Of a stretch of DNA of 64,000 bases, positions 26,301 to 34,630 are shown one piece after another. The notes beneath the pieces are model-generated. The model worked only from the letters and a program-made list of their open reading frames with translations, ran no database searches and was not told where the DNA came from. The position numbers and the translations under genes were made by a program. Position 1 is the first letter of the stretch; each line of letters begins with the position of its first letter. Source of the stretch: Fragum whitleyi (lineage: Eukaryota; Mollusca; Bivalvia; Cardiida; Cardiidae); assembly GCA_948146395.1 (NCBI GenBank), contig OX411552.1, positions 5,370,284 through 5,434,283 of the forward strand, read 5' to 3'.

Positions 26301-29300
26301 TGTCAAGTTCAAACTGTTCGTTATGATTGATTGATTGATTGGATGGGGATTTCAAGCCTCTTTAAACTGCAATTAATAATGATAAAAACAAGATGAAGAA
26401 TAAATTAAGAGCATACTGTGAAATTTTCATCCAAATCGGTCCGTAAATGAGGGAGAAGTTGCGTTCACAATTTTTTTGACATGAAGGCCCCTTTTTCAAT
26501 GACACGGCTGAAATTCGCCAAACCGTGACTTTATGCGCAAGGTCGGTTGACTAGGAATATTCTGTTTCATCCAAATCCAACCAGAAACTTTGATGGAGTT
26601 GTGCTCACGTGAAGAGTGGACGTACGTACGGACGGACAGACGGAGATGAGCACGCCAATATTCTACCGCCTCCAGCGGCGTATAAAAACGAAATTCGACA
26701 AAATATTATGCTTGCATAGTCAAAATCGAAAATTTACGACTAGCCTTAAGGTGTCGCAAATTTGATTGTTAAGTACACGATACGACATGTTTCTTGAAAG
26801 CCAAAAATGTTTCTTAAGGGCCAATTTTTATCGTACGATTGCGATACGATCAAATTTCGGACGAAGTACCTTTCTTGAAAGTGGCCCCTGAAGGCAAAAC
26901 ACGTGGGGTTGGTAAACTTGTTCAGATATTTGATAAAACTTGTGATAATCTTCAATGGTGTTTAAAGGATTGTGCACGTGTGTATGTTTGCAAAAATGAA
27001 TTTATGTCTAAGCAAGTTTAAAGAAAATGGACAAAAGCAGAAAGAGAAGATAAATGTTTTCCTATAGACCCGCAATTTAGAGTGAGTGATCAAAGGTAAA
27101 TTTTGTCTGTACAGGTATATAGACAAAATTGACCTTTGATCACGCACTTAAAGTTGTGGATCTATACCTTAATCGATCCTTGCTGCGTCCACCACCAAAT
27201 GGAATTGTCGCGCAATTTGGAAATGAGGTTCTGTTTTTATAGAGAAGTAACAAAAAGAGAGTATTTACTGGATCGGGTTTTTAATACAGATAAATAATCT
27301 GTACATGTCGCGCGTTTCTAATGATGGTTTAAATTTGAACTATTGGGTTGAAGTGTGTAATAAGGTCGTTTAGAAAGAGAACCTAGACATCTAAAAGAAG
27401 CTATGACAAAATTCTACGAAAAACAGGTCGCGACATTACCAAATAAGAAGATCACGTGATTGGCTTGTGCCTATGCCACAATTCTACGAAAAACAGGTCG
27501 CGCCATTACCAAATAAGCAGATCACGTGATTGGCTAGTGCTTTTGTCATATGCTGACTGACTTTATTGGACTTGACTTATCACATGATTTCCAAATATAG
27601 TAATGCAAACATGTGATATTAGTAAATTAGTACGCGACTTTCAATAAATATCGTTTAAAACATAAATAAGCGTGTTGATAATTTACATGAAGTGATAGTT
27701 GTGTAATTGTACAACATTATTACTTCTTGATGAAATAAAATGTATGTCTATTTCAAGTTGAGATATACAAAATAGGCCGAAGTGTATTCACATCCTGTTC
27801 ACGTGATATGTGTTATCAAAAAATCCGAAATTAAATTATCTTGTGTTCATTTTGCGGTTTTGTTCAATCTAAGTTGGAATTGCTCCGCATCCCAACTTAA
27901 AAAGTGATGTCATCAATACATGCATTTTCGTAAAAGGAATATGACGCCCCCCCTTCTTTTTGAATGTTCGAAAAAAAAGTTATTACATTTTGCTAAGTTT
28001 GCTTCGAACTTACTATTCTTGGGTCTTTAGAACAACAAGTTACAGTCCGAGAATACAAGTCTTTGCGAAAAATGTATCAAATATTCTTTTATGCTATCCG
28101 AAATTAACATGAGCGATTTCGGGCAATATTGACCCTCTTGTTTATATCTAGTTCTTCCCTTCCCCTACTCACATCGACACTTCCACACAAATATTCTTCT
28201 CGCATGATATTGCGCTTTCTTTTTCTTTTTCTCCCCTTGAATTGCGGATTTATTCTACTCTGTATTCGTCTGAAGGCGCGTGGGTTTTATAATTCAGCGA
28301 ATCAAACATAACGTCGTTGTAAGAAAATGCGCGTTTTTATAGAAATCGTTCCACACGAACTAATATCAATATCTCTTTTATTTGTAAATATTTTTTCACG
28401 AAATTTTGATATGATTTATAAGAGAAAAATAATATTTCTTAGCTTTAATTAAATTATCGTATGAATAAAGGAACTTCTTTTTAAGCGTATTAAGAAAGGA
28501 AAAAAAAGTTTTATAACAGCCTATAATGATTTCGTTCCACACGAATTTCGGCTTATCAATTTTCCGATTGAAACTCAAATTGATATCTATTTACATAATT
28601 AAGAAAAACAGAAAAATAATATTTTCAATTTTAAGATTGGTTGCAATTGAACCATTTTTAAATTAAATATGAAACAAAATCGTCATTTTTTCGGCGTCTT
28701 AAAGTTTGATGTTACGCTTCACTTTTTGTTAAACATAAAGCAGTATTTTACTTATTTGTGGTTAAATTTCGATTTCCGTTGGTAAAATTGTTGGATGTCA
28801 TGCCACTTTAGATTTGATGCACTTTCAAGCAGTTTAAACATTATTAAACTGTATAAAATATAAGATGTGTATGTTCCGGTGATGCTTTTTTGTTACATGT
28901 TACACGCGTTTTTTCGCTTAAATTACAATTTGAAACTCCTTTTTACGAAATCATACGAAAACAGTTTGCAAAAAAAGTTTGATTTATAAATTGGCCATGA
29001 TTTAAGCGTTATTTAGATGTAATGTATATGGATGGTGCGACCATGGAGTCTTGGTATGATAAGTTTTAAAACACAGAGGGTGACGTTTATTACAAAGTAC
29101 CGCATTACCGTGCGCGACGTCATAGGGTACGTTGTAGTACGGCATTCTTTCACTACGTCGAGATTAAGTTTACAACGTGAAATGTGACCGCGATTTTTTA
29201 CAACGTACTTTTTCCCTACCTAACCGTGGACAAAAATCGAATCGCTAGTTTAACCTTGGTTAACCGCAGTAACGGGGACAAACGTTTACGATATCATAGC

Positions 29301-29875
29301 GTACTACTACGGATGATTTACGGATAAGCAGGGATCAACTACTGTGACAGTACGGCAAAATTAGGCACAATATAACGTACTTTACCGTGGTTAGAATTTT
29401 GAATATTTTTTACAATATCCAAGACACTACGGTCAAACTCACCAGTTTGCACTACGTTACTCACTACGCGTAAGCACGACTTACTTCGACTTACTGCGCA
29501 GTTTACGCCCAGCTACGTAAATTTTACGACTGACTAAGTTGATGCGTAACTACGGCCCAACCACGTTAATTAACGTAAATGTGACCAAGCCTTTAATGGA
29601 AACGTTAAAGCACACATGATCACAGCAGGCACTACTTTTTCATGACAAAGTCAGATAATTATTCATTACTCATCAATATCAAAGAAATCTAACAAATTAT
29701 TTCATAGAGCAGATTCAATTAACATGCATTTTGTATCGTGCGAGGGAAATTTACCTGCGGTGAAAATCCAGATGAAACTTGGAATAAACACAAATAGAAG
29801 CATACACCGGCACCTTGTTTTTGTAGAAAGGTATCTCTTGATGGTCATTCTTCTTGAACCAAACTCGGTTACCAT
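13827..29875 (-). CDS. DUF1647-like, glycosyltransferase-like type II membrane protein, five exons
   Basis: Exons on the minus strand, in order: 29875-29755, 21324-21118, 17849-17662, 16156-16052, 14318-13827; total 1113 bp, 370 residues, all phases consistent. Seen: a basic N-terminus followed by one hydrophobic segment (residues about 25-39, signal anchor), a linker with N-C-S and N-K-T sites, F-V-T-A-L-S-S-N-H-F (126-135), L-Y-I-Y-D-I-G-L (158-165), Y-A-W-K-P-I-I-I-Q (199-207), I-I-W-M-D-T-S (216-222), K-P-W-V-S-C-A-L (296-303) and C-H-R-F-D-Q (331-336). Family recognition from memory: this order (FVTA..SSNHF, then YDLGL, then AWKP, then W-x-D-x-S) is that of nematode DUF1647 proteins and mollusc relatives. 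Inferred: Golgi lumenal enzyme on sugar donors; substrate unknown. The first exon and the exon 2 acceptor are the least certain parts. An alternative start is Met10 (29848). Confidence 0.78.
14422..14582. mobile_element. MITE-B copy upstream of DUF1647-like exon 5
   Basis: Inverted repeat with TAGGTTTCCTATTGA / TCATTAGGAAACCTC at the centre and an ACTACCTTAATTAA end. It lies about 100 bp on the intron side of the exon 5 acceptor. Confidence 0.75.
14917..15355 (+). mobile_element. MITE-A copy
   Basis: TACAGTTAGTTATATCGTGA to a slightly altered end (TTTCACGATTCTGTTAACTT). The internal AGGGAGGTAATTATTG / TTTACCTCCCTT hairpin is present. Confidence 0.85.
15490..15838 (+). mobile_element. MITE-A copy, diverged
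   Basis: ACAGATAGGAACATTGTGAA at the left, AAGTTCTCGATGTTTTTGGG at the right. Half of the internal hairpin is lost. Confidence 0.65.
15945..16005. repeat. Hairpin beside DUF1647-like exon 4
   Basis: CGACCCTAGTCAGTCTGCG and its inverse (TAGTCTGACTAGGGTCG), about 20-bp arms, 50 bp downstream of the exon 4 donor on the minus strand. Confidence 0.75.
16052..16156 (-). CDS. DUF1647-like exon 4 (35 codons)
   Basis: 105 bp, phase 0 at both ends, with a TTATTTCAG acceptor and a CAG|GTATAT donor. It encodes H-L-C-N-C-T-Y-R-K-F, F-P-A-H-V and Y-A-W-K-P-I-I-I-Q, exactly the piece expected between exons 3 and 5. It is too short to stand out as an open frame. Confidence 0.86.
16321..17043 (-). mobile_element. 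MITE-A copy split by a SINE-3
   Basis: Left end CAGTTAACAACATTGTGGAA, right end ACGATGTTTTCAACTGTA. The SINE at 16579-16851 lies inside it, so the MITE is older. Confidence 0.85.
16579..16851 (+). mobile_element. SINE-3 (tRNA-derived) with 10-bp target duplication
   Basis: Head CTCGTTGGCCTAGTGGTAAA plus B-box-like GGTTCGTGGTTCGGGCCCC, a body with GGGCAAAACACTTAATAG, and an A-rich tail. TCGTAGAATT flanks both sides (16569-16578 and 16852-16861). Confidence 0.88.
17044..17454. other. DUF1647-like intron 3, nothing assigned
   Basis: Very AT-rich; a short T run near 17250. No coding signal. Confidence 0.4.
17455..17620. mobile_element. MITE-B copy next to DUF1647-like exon 3
   Basis: Complete ends: TTAAGGTAGTGGAATCGTAA and its inverse (CTATTACGGGTGGACTACCTTAA). 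Central hairpin GAGGTTTCCAAATGA / TCATTTGGAAACCTC. It lies 40 bp past the exon 3 donor. Confidence 0.85.
17662..17849 (-). CDS. DUF1647-like exon 3
   Basis: 188 bp between a CTTTTATAG acceptor and a CAG|GTACAA donor. It encodes the F-V-T-A-L-S-S-N-H-F and L-Y-I-Y-D-I-G-L motifs, ending in phase 0 after D-E-E-T-Q. A MITE-B copy lies about 40 bp past the donor. Confidence 0.85.
17971..18352 (+). mobile_element. MITE-A copy
   Basis: Altered left end (AACAGCGTGAAGTGAC), typical CACTCGCTCAGCGTTCCATT, right end CGTCAATTTTACGGTGTTGA. Confidence 0.7.
18380..18760. repeat. Partly palindromic AT-rich stretch
   Basis: Contains a hairpin at about 18678-18722 (ACAGATAAAAACTCG / CGTTTTTATCTGT) nested in weaker flanking symmetry (ACAGAATTTATTAAACTCG against CGTTTTATAAATTCAGT). 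Confidence 0.55.
19028..19350 (+). mobile_element. MITE-A copy
   Basis: TACAGTAACAACATCGTAAA to GATTTCACGATGTTGCTA; internal core reduced. Confidence 0.75.
19696..20983. mobile_element. Non-autonomous DNA element with inverted ends
   Basis: Left end GTTGGATCATATTTGTAACA and right end inverse (TGTCACAAATATGATCCAAC), with similarity continuing for about 45-75 bp through TGTTACATA / GATCACATACGTAACA motifs. 1288 bp, no transposase frame. The target duplication is not resolved (possibly TAT). Confidence 0.8.
20095..20230. repeat. Degenerate short direct repeats inside the DNA element
   Basis: Repeated CTAGACTGC, CGCTAG and GCCGC words, giving a stretch richer in GC than its surroundings. Confidence 0.5.
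21118..21324 (-). CDS. DUF1647-like exon 2 (lumenal stem)
   Basis: 207 bp. The donor is AAAG|GTAGAA; the proposed acceptor is a GAAAG at 21325, after a T-rich tract. It encodes a Ser/Asn-rich stem with N-K-T and N-C-S sequons, then L-D-D-I-K-A-K-I-S-S-Y. The 3' end joins exon 3 in frame. The acceptor is weak, so the 5' limit is uncertain. Confidence 0.65.
21575..21905 (-). mobile_element. MITE-A copy, diverged
   Basis: ACAAGGTGAAAGATTTTGAA, a reduced core (GAAGGTAATGAGGTATCGCC), then GAATGGTCTGAGCGAGTG-like sequence; inverted ends lost. Confidence 0.65.
22109..22895 (+). repeat. TACG-rich dispersed element, copy 1
   Basis: Starts GGTCACATTTACGGCAATTA and ends GACGTCGCGCACGGTAATGC. The inverse of 29088-29591 shares both ends, so this is a family and not chance. 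Rich in CGTA/TACG words. The 64-codon minus-strand frame in it has no other support. Confidence 0.65.
22896..24850. other. DUF1647-like intron 1, part with few marks
   Basis: A poly-C run of about 24 bases at 23361-23384. A small inverted repeat at 23921-23950 (ATAATGAATATTATTCATTAT core). Otherwise AT-rich and unassigned. Confidence 0.4.
24851..26112. repeat. Dispersed AGCTCACCTGAG-type repeat with six internal units
   Basis: Opens GCTCACCTGAGCACGAAGTG with the inverse AAGGTGAGCTA, followed by GTCGTGCGTCG runs. Internal tandem units of about 170 bp carry ACCAGAAGGCAGACAGCTTT, ATGTAGCATCATCTAGT and CATATCAAGACCCTGGGGTC. Closes with ACTCAGGTGAGCGATCTAGG. The frame at 25201 is a by-product of the units. 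Confidence 0.85.
26168..26690. repeat. Dispersed repeat ending in GGCGTATAAAAA
   Basis: Starts CAAGAGTCCCATAGTCACAA, has GATTGATTGATTGG, TCCAAATCGGTCCGTAAATG and a GTACGGACGGACAGACGG run, and ends CCTCCAGCGGCGTATAAAAA. The start carries ATACGCCGCC, inverse of the end, giving short inverted ends. Confidence 0.6.
27063..27167. repeat. Hairpin with arms of about 46 bp
   Basis: TATAGACCCGCAATTTAGAG and GATCAAAGGTAAATTTTGTCT at the left are mirrored by AGACAAAATTGACCTTTGATC and GTTGTGGATCTATA at the right, around a roughly 12-bp loop. Confidence 0.8.
27401..27547. repeat. Two tandem 70-bp repeats with CACGTG and ATTGG
   Basis: Copies at 27401-27470 and 27471-27540, differing at a few bases. Each holds ACAGGTCGCG and ATCACGTGATTGGC, that is an E-box-like palindrome next to an inverted CCAAT box. 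Confidence 0.85.
27548..29087. other. AT-rich part of DUF1647-like intron 1, nothing assigned
   Basis: Long A/T runs and no convincing coding frame. Short frames at 28129 and 28396 look random in composition. Confidence 0.4.
29088..29591 (-). repeat. TACG-rich dispersed element, copy 2
   Basis: Inverse orientation to 22109-22895. Ends ACGTAAATGTGACCAAGC; begins with sequence inverse to GACGTCGCGCACGGTAATGC. It lies in intron 1, about 165 bp past the exon 1 donor of the DUF1647-like gene. Confidence 0.65.
29755..29875 (-). CDS. DUF1647-like exon 1 (signal anchor)
   Basis: From the ATG at 29875-29873 to a CCGCAG|GTAAAT donor (exon end 29755): 40 codons plus one base. It encodes a basic stretch (K-R-Y-L-S-T-K-T-R-C-R-C) followed by M-L-L-F-V-F-I-P-S-F-I-W-I-F, a type II anchor. 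The phase fits exon 2. Linking it across 8.4 kb of intron is inference. Confidence 0.6.
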
Positions 29876-30149
29876 TGAAATTGTTTCAAAGTCTTACACC
29901 AAGGGCACAATGAAACTTTGATCCAACAAGAAGCCCCAGAAGACATTTATCGCTCCACCGGTACTTTCACTCATGCTAATTTGAGTTGTACAGACAATTA
30001 TTTTCACTTGACGGCCTTTTTATATGGCAGATTACCATAAAACTAACAGCAACAATGTGCGTATATCAATACATAAAAATGAACATTCTTTTAAAGTTAC
30101 GGATAAAAATCTGATGATGAATGTATGAATAGTTCTGCTAAGAAATAAG

Positions 30150-30378
30150 TTAAAAGAAAGCGCATGTTCCCTTGCTAGAGCATAGCACCACTTGATAGTT
30201 CAATAAAAGCATGGTACCACTTTTGTAACGCACTGTTTGTATCGAATTTAGGCTATTGCAACGGCTGAGATACTTTTCACTGACGGATTGCACTGAGTAT
30301 GATTTGATATTCGATGATTGTCCTCGTGCTTCCACTATACCGACATTGTCAACACATTTCATAATAGTATCCTTAGAC
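30150..30378 (-). CDS. Possible terminal exon or 5' sequence, unassigned
   Basis: On the minus strand a TTTTTTCATCACAG acceptor precedes 75 open codons and a stop, with mixed, protein-like composition (several Cys, Ser, Lys). It lies about 275 bp upstream of the DUF1647-like start. No family is recognised and no upstream exon was found. It could be chance. Confidence 0.2.
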
Positions 30379-30790
30379 CTGTGATGAAAAAAGATAAAGA
30401 TCCCTCGTTTAAGATGAAATCGTTTTAGGAACAAAAAGTCATATATCCTCCTTGATTTGAACGCGTACTAACGTGCTTAGAGGGGTGGTATTTCATTAAT
30501 ATTTGAATGACGTTTTGTCTGGACTGAAAGATAAGTTGCGCTTCGATTTATAAAGTTATTTGTGTTAAACAAAATAAAAATAGACAAGGAACCAACTTCA
30601 CAGAGATATGCGTGAACGGTCATGTAAAAAGGGACACCTAGCTAGTTCGAATTACGCAGACTGGTCTGGTTAGAAACGTTTCACTATTGGCGGATTTTCT
30701 GATAATAAAATTATCATTTTTTCCGTGGTTTTATGCCTAATTATTTTTCATTCAATGTCTTGCCGACTTAGGTTGGGTTAACTCCCTTTT

Positions 30791-31660
30791 TAGCTCAACT
30801 GAGAACAGCATGCTCCAGGTGGCTATTAAGAGTCCGTCGTGCGTTGTCTATCGGCAACAATCTTAAAAACTTCTTCTTCTCCTGAACCACAGGGCCAATT
30901 TCAATGAAACTTTGCCAAAAACTTCTTTGGGTGACTCTCTTCATAATACTGTTTGCCAAATTTTGATTTGCCCATAAATGTGGTCGTGACAGGGCGGGGT
31001 TTATTTTGAGCCCGAAATTTTTGAAAGACATCTCCTCCTGAATCACTGGGCCGATTTCAATGAAACTTGAGATGCTCCTTGAGTGAGCCTCTTAGAAATT
31101 TTTTACAAAATTTTGAATTGCCCATATGGGCGTGGCAGGACCGGGCTTATTTTGAGCCCGAAAACTATTAACGACATCTCCTCCTGAACCACTAGGCAGT
31201 TGTCAATGAAACATTACTAGAATGCTCCTTGGATGATCCTCTTTAAAAATTGTTCCCAAAACTTTGGTTGGCCCATAATTATGAACGTGGCAGGGCGGGG
31301 CACTTTTTGAGCCCGAGATCTTTAACGACACCTTCTGCTGAACCACTGGGCCGATAACAATGAACATTTACAAGAATGCTCATTGAGTGATCCTCTTTAA
31401 TGATGGCATAAGAAATTTTGTTTTTCCCATAAATATGGGCGCGGCAAGGCGGGGCTTTTTGAGCAAGAAATCTGTAAACAATTTTTGTCAGTCCAATGGA
31501 TGGGCAAGGTCTACTTTCACATAGACTTCCTGGAATAACATCTCTTCTTCAACAACAAGGCAAATGTGAATGAAACTTTGACAGAAAGTTACTTGGGTGA
31601 AATCCACTGGACCAATAAAATTTAGGTGAGCGGTATAGGGCCATTCTTGCATTCTTGTTT
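30791..31660. repeat. Dispersed AGCTCACCTGAG-type repeat
   Basis: Opens TAGCTCAACTGAGAACAGCA. Four units of about 140-150 bp carry CATCTCCTCCTGAACCACT, CAATGAAAC and GGGCGTGGCAGG with TTTTGAGCCCG. Closes TTTAGGTGAGCGGTATAGGG. Confidence 0.8.
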
Positions 31661-32704
31661 TAAATAAACCTTTAAAGAAGACCCATGCGAGGCCTTTTTC
31701 GAGTGACCGCTACACATATTCAAAATACCAGAAACACGAACATCTGTTACAAAACGCTTGATATACGTTAATAGCAACATATTAATCAATACAATTTCCT
31801 AGGGTATAGATGCAGCGTTGTCAGTTTGAAGTTTCTCCAACTAATTATCCCCTTGTGGTTCTAAACTATCATTTATAACATTTTTTTTCGACACAATTTT
31901 TATAACGAATATCCAAAGGGAAAAACATAATAATATATATATTTTTTTTTAAATTTCATTGAAACTAAAAACCTTATCACTCTGAGGCGGATTTATACAT
32001 GAGTGTGATCGGGTTTTTAGTTTCATACCACCATGAAATTAAAAAGAAATACTGTTTTCATGCCTTGGATGGGTGAAAAAATATTGCACATTCATTTCAA
32101 AACGTAGCAAAGTTCACTATCAGAATGTTTGAAAACTCATATTTCTAAAAGTACCACAATCTGTTTAACGCATCTGAATACAACACGATACAGTCCGCTC
32201 AGCAAAATTTTGTAAATTAATTTTGATTCTTTTTTTATTTTGACTCCTTTTCAGTAGATTCTATGATTGTAATCTTTAAACTTTCCCTTGACTTTAGAAG
32301 GGTATGTTAAGTATTGGCATTAGAAGAAACAGAATTCGTTGAACGAATAAGTATAGCAATCGAATATGGAATAAGAGCTTCTCAAGACAATCGCATTTGT
32401 ACATGTAACTGATAGTCAGATGGCCCTGCTTTGCATTTTCTCATGACTTATTTTTTATAATTCAAATCGAAAGAAAAAACAGTTTAAATACTCTAAATTT
32501 GATTCCCTATAAAGTGAACTGGCTTTTTGTGTTCATCACTTCAAGTTGGTTGACAATGTTAAACTAGTGGTAAAACTCGTTAGCCTCGGTAAGAGGGTTC
32601 ATTAAATAAATTACGAACTTGAACAATAAAGTTTTTCCCCTTTTGTACTGGAACGAAATGGAATATGTTTCTGGATAAACGCCTGTTTGTGATCGATTTT
32701 GTTT
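31661..32704. other. Intergenic, nothing assigned
   Basis: AT-rich, with a short inverted pair (TTTAGTTTCATACCACCATG region at 32015 against AATTTCATTGAAACTAAAAA at 31953). No gene. Confidence 0.35.
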
Positions 32705-32850
32705 CCTTAATGTAGTAGAACTGTAAAAGTTCCGCAATGTTTTGGAAGTAATGAACTTAAACAGTCTTAGCCGAAGTTTCCTAGTGATTTTCATTAGGAA
32801 ACCTCCGTCAACATCGTGAAAGATCATGAGCTCCGAAATTTTTCGGTTCA
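32705..32850. mobile_element. MITE-B copy
   Basis: TTCCGCAATGTTTTGGAAGT, a central GAAGTTTCCTAGTGA / TCATTAGGAAACCTC hairpin, ends partly lost. Confidence 0.75.
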
Positions 32851-33249
32851 AGTGTTAACCCAAAACTTATTTGACTCATCATTACAAAGTAAATCAAAGC
32901 ACTGAAAGTGCTGATGGTGAACGTTTCTGATGGCATTCTAAAGTGATATGTTGAATTCGTTGAGAAAAGCGAAATTCTTCATATGAAAATTAATTAATTA
33001 ATTAATTAAAGTGTCTCGATAAAGTTTCGGCGATTCTCACTGTAAAATTCAAAATTGTTTTCAAGTATTTAAAAAAAAAAGAAAAACAGGCAGACTACTT
33101 AACAAAAAAAACATACTGTAATTTTTGTTTGGGTTTCGTTGATGATGTTTTAATCTACATTTCTGTTCATAATTCAAACGGAATTTGATTTTATTGCTGA
33201 ATATTTGGGTTTGTTTTTCAATTGTGATATGCTTCAAGTGGCAGCGAAG
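32851..33249. other. Intergenic, nothing assigned
   Basis: A short (TTAA/ATTA)n run at about 32989-33009; otherwise AT-rich without a recognised feature. Confidence 0.35.
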
Positions 33250-33276
33250 GAGAAGGAGAGAGAGAGAAAGAGAGAG

Positions 33277-33338
<62 letters not shown>

Positions 33339-33418
33339 GGGAAGAGAGAAAAGAGAGAGCGATAGACAGAGACAGACAGAGAGAGAGAGCGAGACAAGGA
33401 GATCGCGAGAGACAGAGA
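33250..33418. repeat. (GA)n tract, imperfect
   Basis: About 170 bp of GA with A, G and CA interruptions (GACAGA). All long frames across it on both strands are low-complexity artefacts. Confidence 0.95.
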
Positions 33419-33799
33419 AAAGAAAACAAGCAACTATAGTATCAAGACTATTCATTTCTTTCTAAAACTAAAAAAGTAGTCAGAAAGCTTATTCGATTTC
33501 AACGTATGGAACCCATATTTTACCACATTAAGCAGCAGTATTTCTGCATTTAGACTACGAAACGTAATCCGCTATAGCTCTGGAACTTTTACGACCTGAA
33601 TTGGGTCTCCCATCTCCCGAATTAAAAGACCGCTGTTTCGTTTAGCCAAATGCTGTAATTAGAGAGTTTTTGGTCTCTTTTGGAAATATGCAGAGTTTTG
33701 CGAAAGAAGGATTATCGCATACCATTGCGTAAACAAGAGTAAAAGAAAAAACAATACGATTTATGTAGGTATGTATTTTGTACATCTAATGGATAGTCC
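33419..33799. other. Intergenic, nothing assigned
   Basis: No repeat or coding signal recognised. Confidence 0.35.
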
Positions 33800-33960
33800 A
33801 AATATAGTCGTAGTTTAATTTCTGCTGATCCTACCAGTCGGCGGATAATCGTAAACCTAATAGCCTAGAGTGTGGCAGCTATGTTGAAATGCTAATTATA
33901 GGTCTGGTTCGAACAATACCAGAAATATATGTTTAGGTGTTCCAGTCCAAAGCGATTAAT
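33800..33960 (+). mobile_element. Degenerate SINE-1 relic
   Basis: Body words only: GGCGGATAATCGTAAACCTA, AACAATACCAGAAAT and TTAGGTGTTCCAGTCC. The head is lost. Confidence 0.5.
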
Positions 33961-34015
33961 TCACAATATCCAAATTTTGCCTTAAAGGTTATTATATATT
34001 AACATATATGGCAAA

Positions 34016-34630
34016 ACTCAAGCCCAACTTATTTCTGGCCCGGACGGGTCCCGATTTTGTTGTTTTTTCAACCGGCCAGAATTAGAAACCAGCCCTGTGT
34101 TCGGCTGACATGATCTTGCAAAACCGTTTTCAAATCATACCCGGTTTTCAAGCAAGTAAACGTGCAATGTTGGGGATAATTTAAAACCGGTTCGCAAGAT
34201 CTTGCAAACCGTTTTATATCTATACCCATTTTGCACGCATGTGCGCTTACAAAGCTTACAAAAATTTGAACACTGTTTGCAATGTCTAGATTAATTGATT
34301 GATTGAACGGAGTTTTGTGCCGCTTTCAACATTTTTTTTCAGTTATATCGCGGCGGCTGGAGCACCTAACAATGGTTTCCTGGTATATCTCTCACCAGTA
34401 CAACCACCACATCCTTTCCTAGCCTCCAACTGCTATCTCACATAGGTCTACGACTATCAACCTATTGGCAAGAGACAAATTGTCGGAAAGAATGAATGCC
34501 GCCGTCGGGGGTCGAATCCGGGACCTCTAGATTGACAGTCCACGCGCCGGAACAAAGAGCTGGTTTCTAATTGTGGCCTGGCTGAAAAACAACAAAAACG
34601 GGATCAGTTCGGACCAGAAAGAAGTTGGCA
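34016..34630. mobile_element. DNA element with inverted ends of about 75 bp
   Basis: Left CCAACTTATTTCTGGCCCGG through TTTTGTTGTTTTTTCAACC and AATTAGAAACCAGC; right is the inverse (GCTGGTTTCTAATTGTGGCC ... AGAAAGAAGTTGG), about 80-85% alike by eye. Inside are ACCGGTT-centred short inverted repeats and a SINE. Confidence 0.75.
34291..34548 (-). mobile_element. SINE-1 nested in the inverted-end element
   Basis: Minus-strand copy: tail at the left (TTAATTGATTGATTGAAC), head at the right (GGTCGAATCCGGGACCTC, with GACAGTCCACGCGCC). Nearly full length. Confidence 0.88.

Noticed and set aside
22109..29591. A single 7.5-kb transposon or Polinton-like element between the inverted TACG-rich ends
   Set aside because: No transposase, integrase or polymerase frame lies between them, and exons 1 and 2 of the DUF1647-like gene flank the region in a normal intron arrangement.
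33061..33455. Several Ser-Leu and Arg-Glu frames on both strands
   Set aside because: All are translations of the second GA tract.
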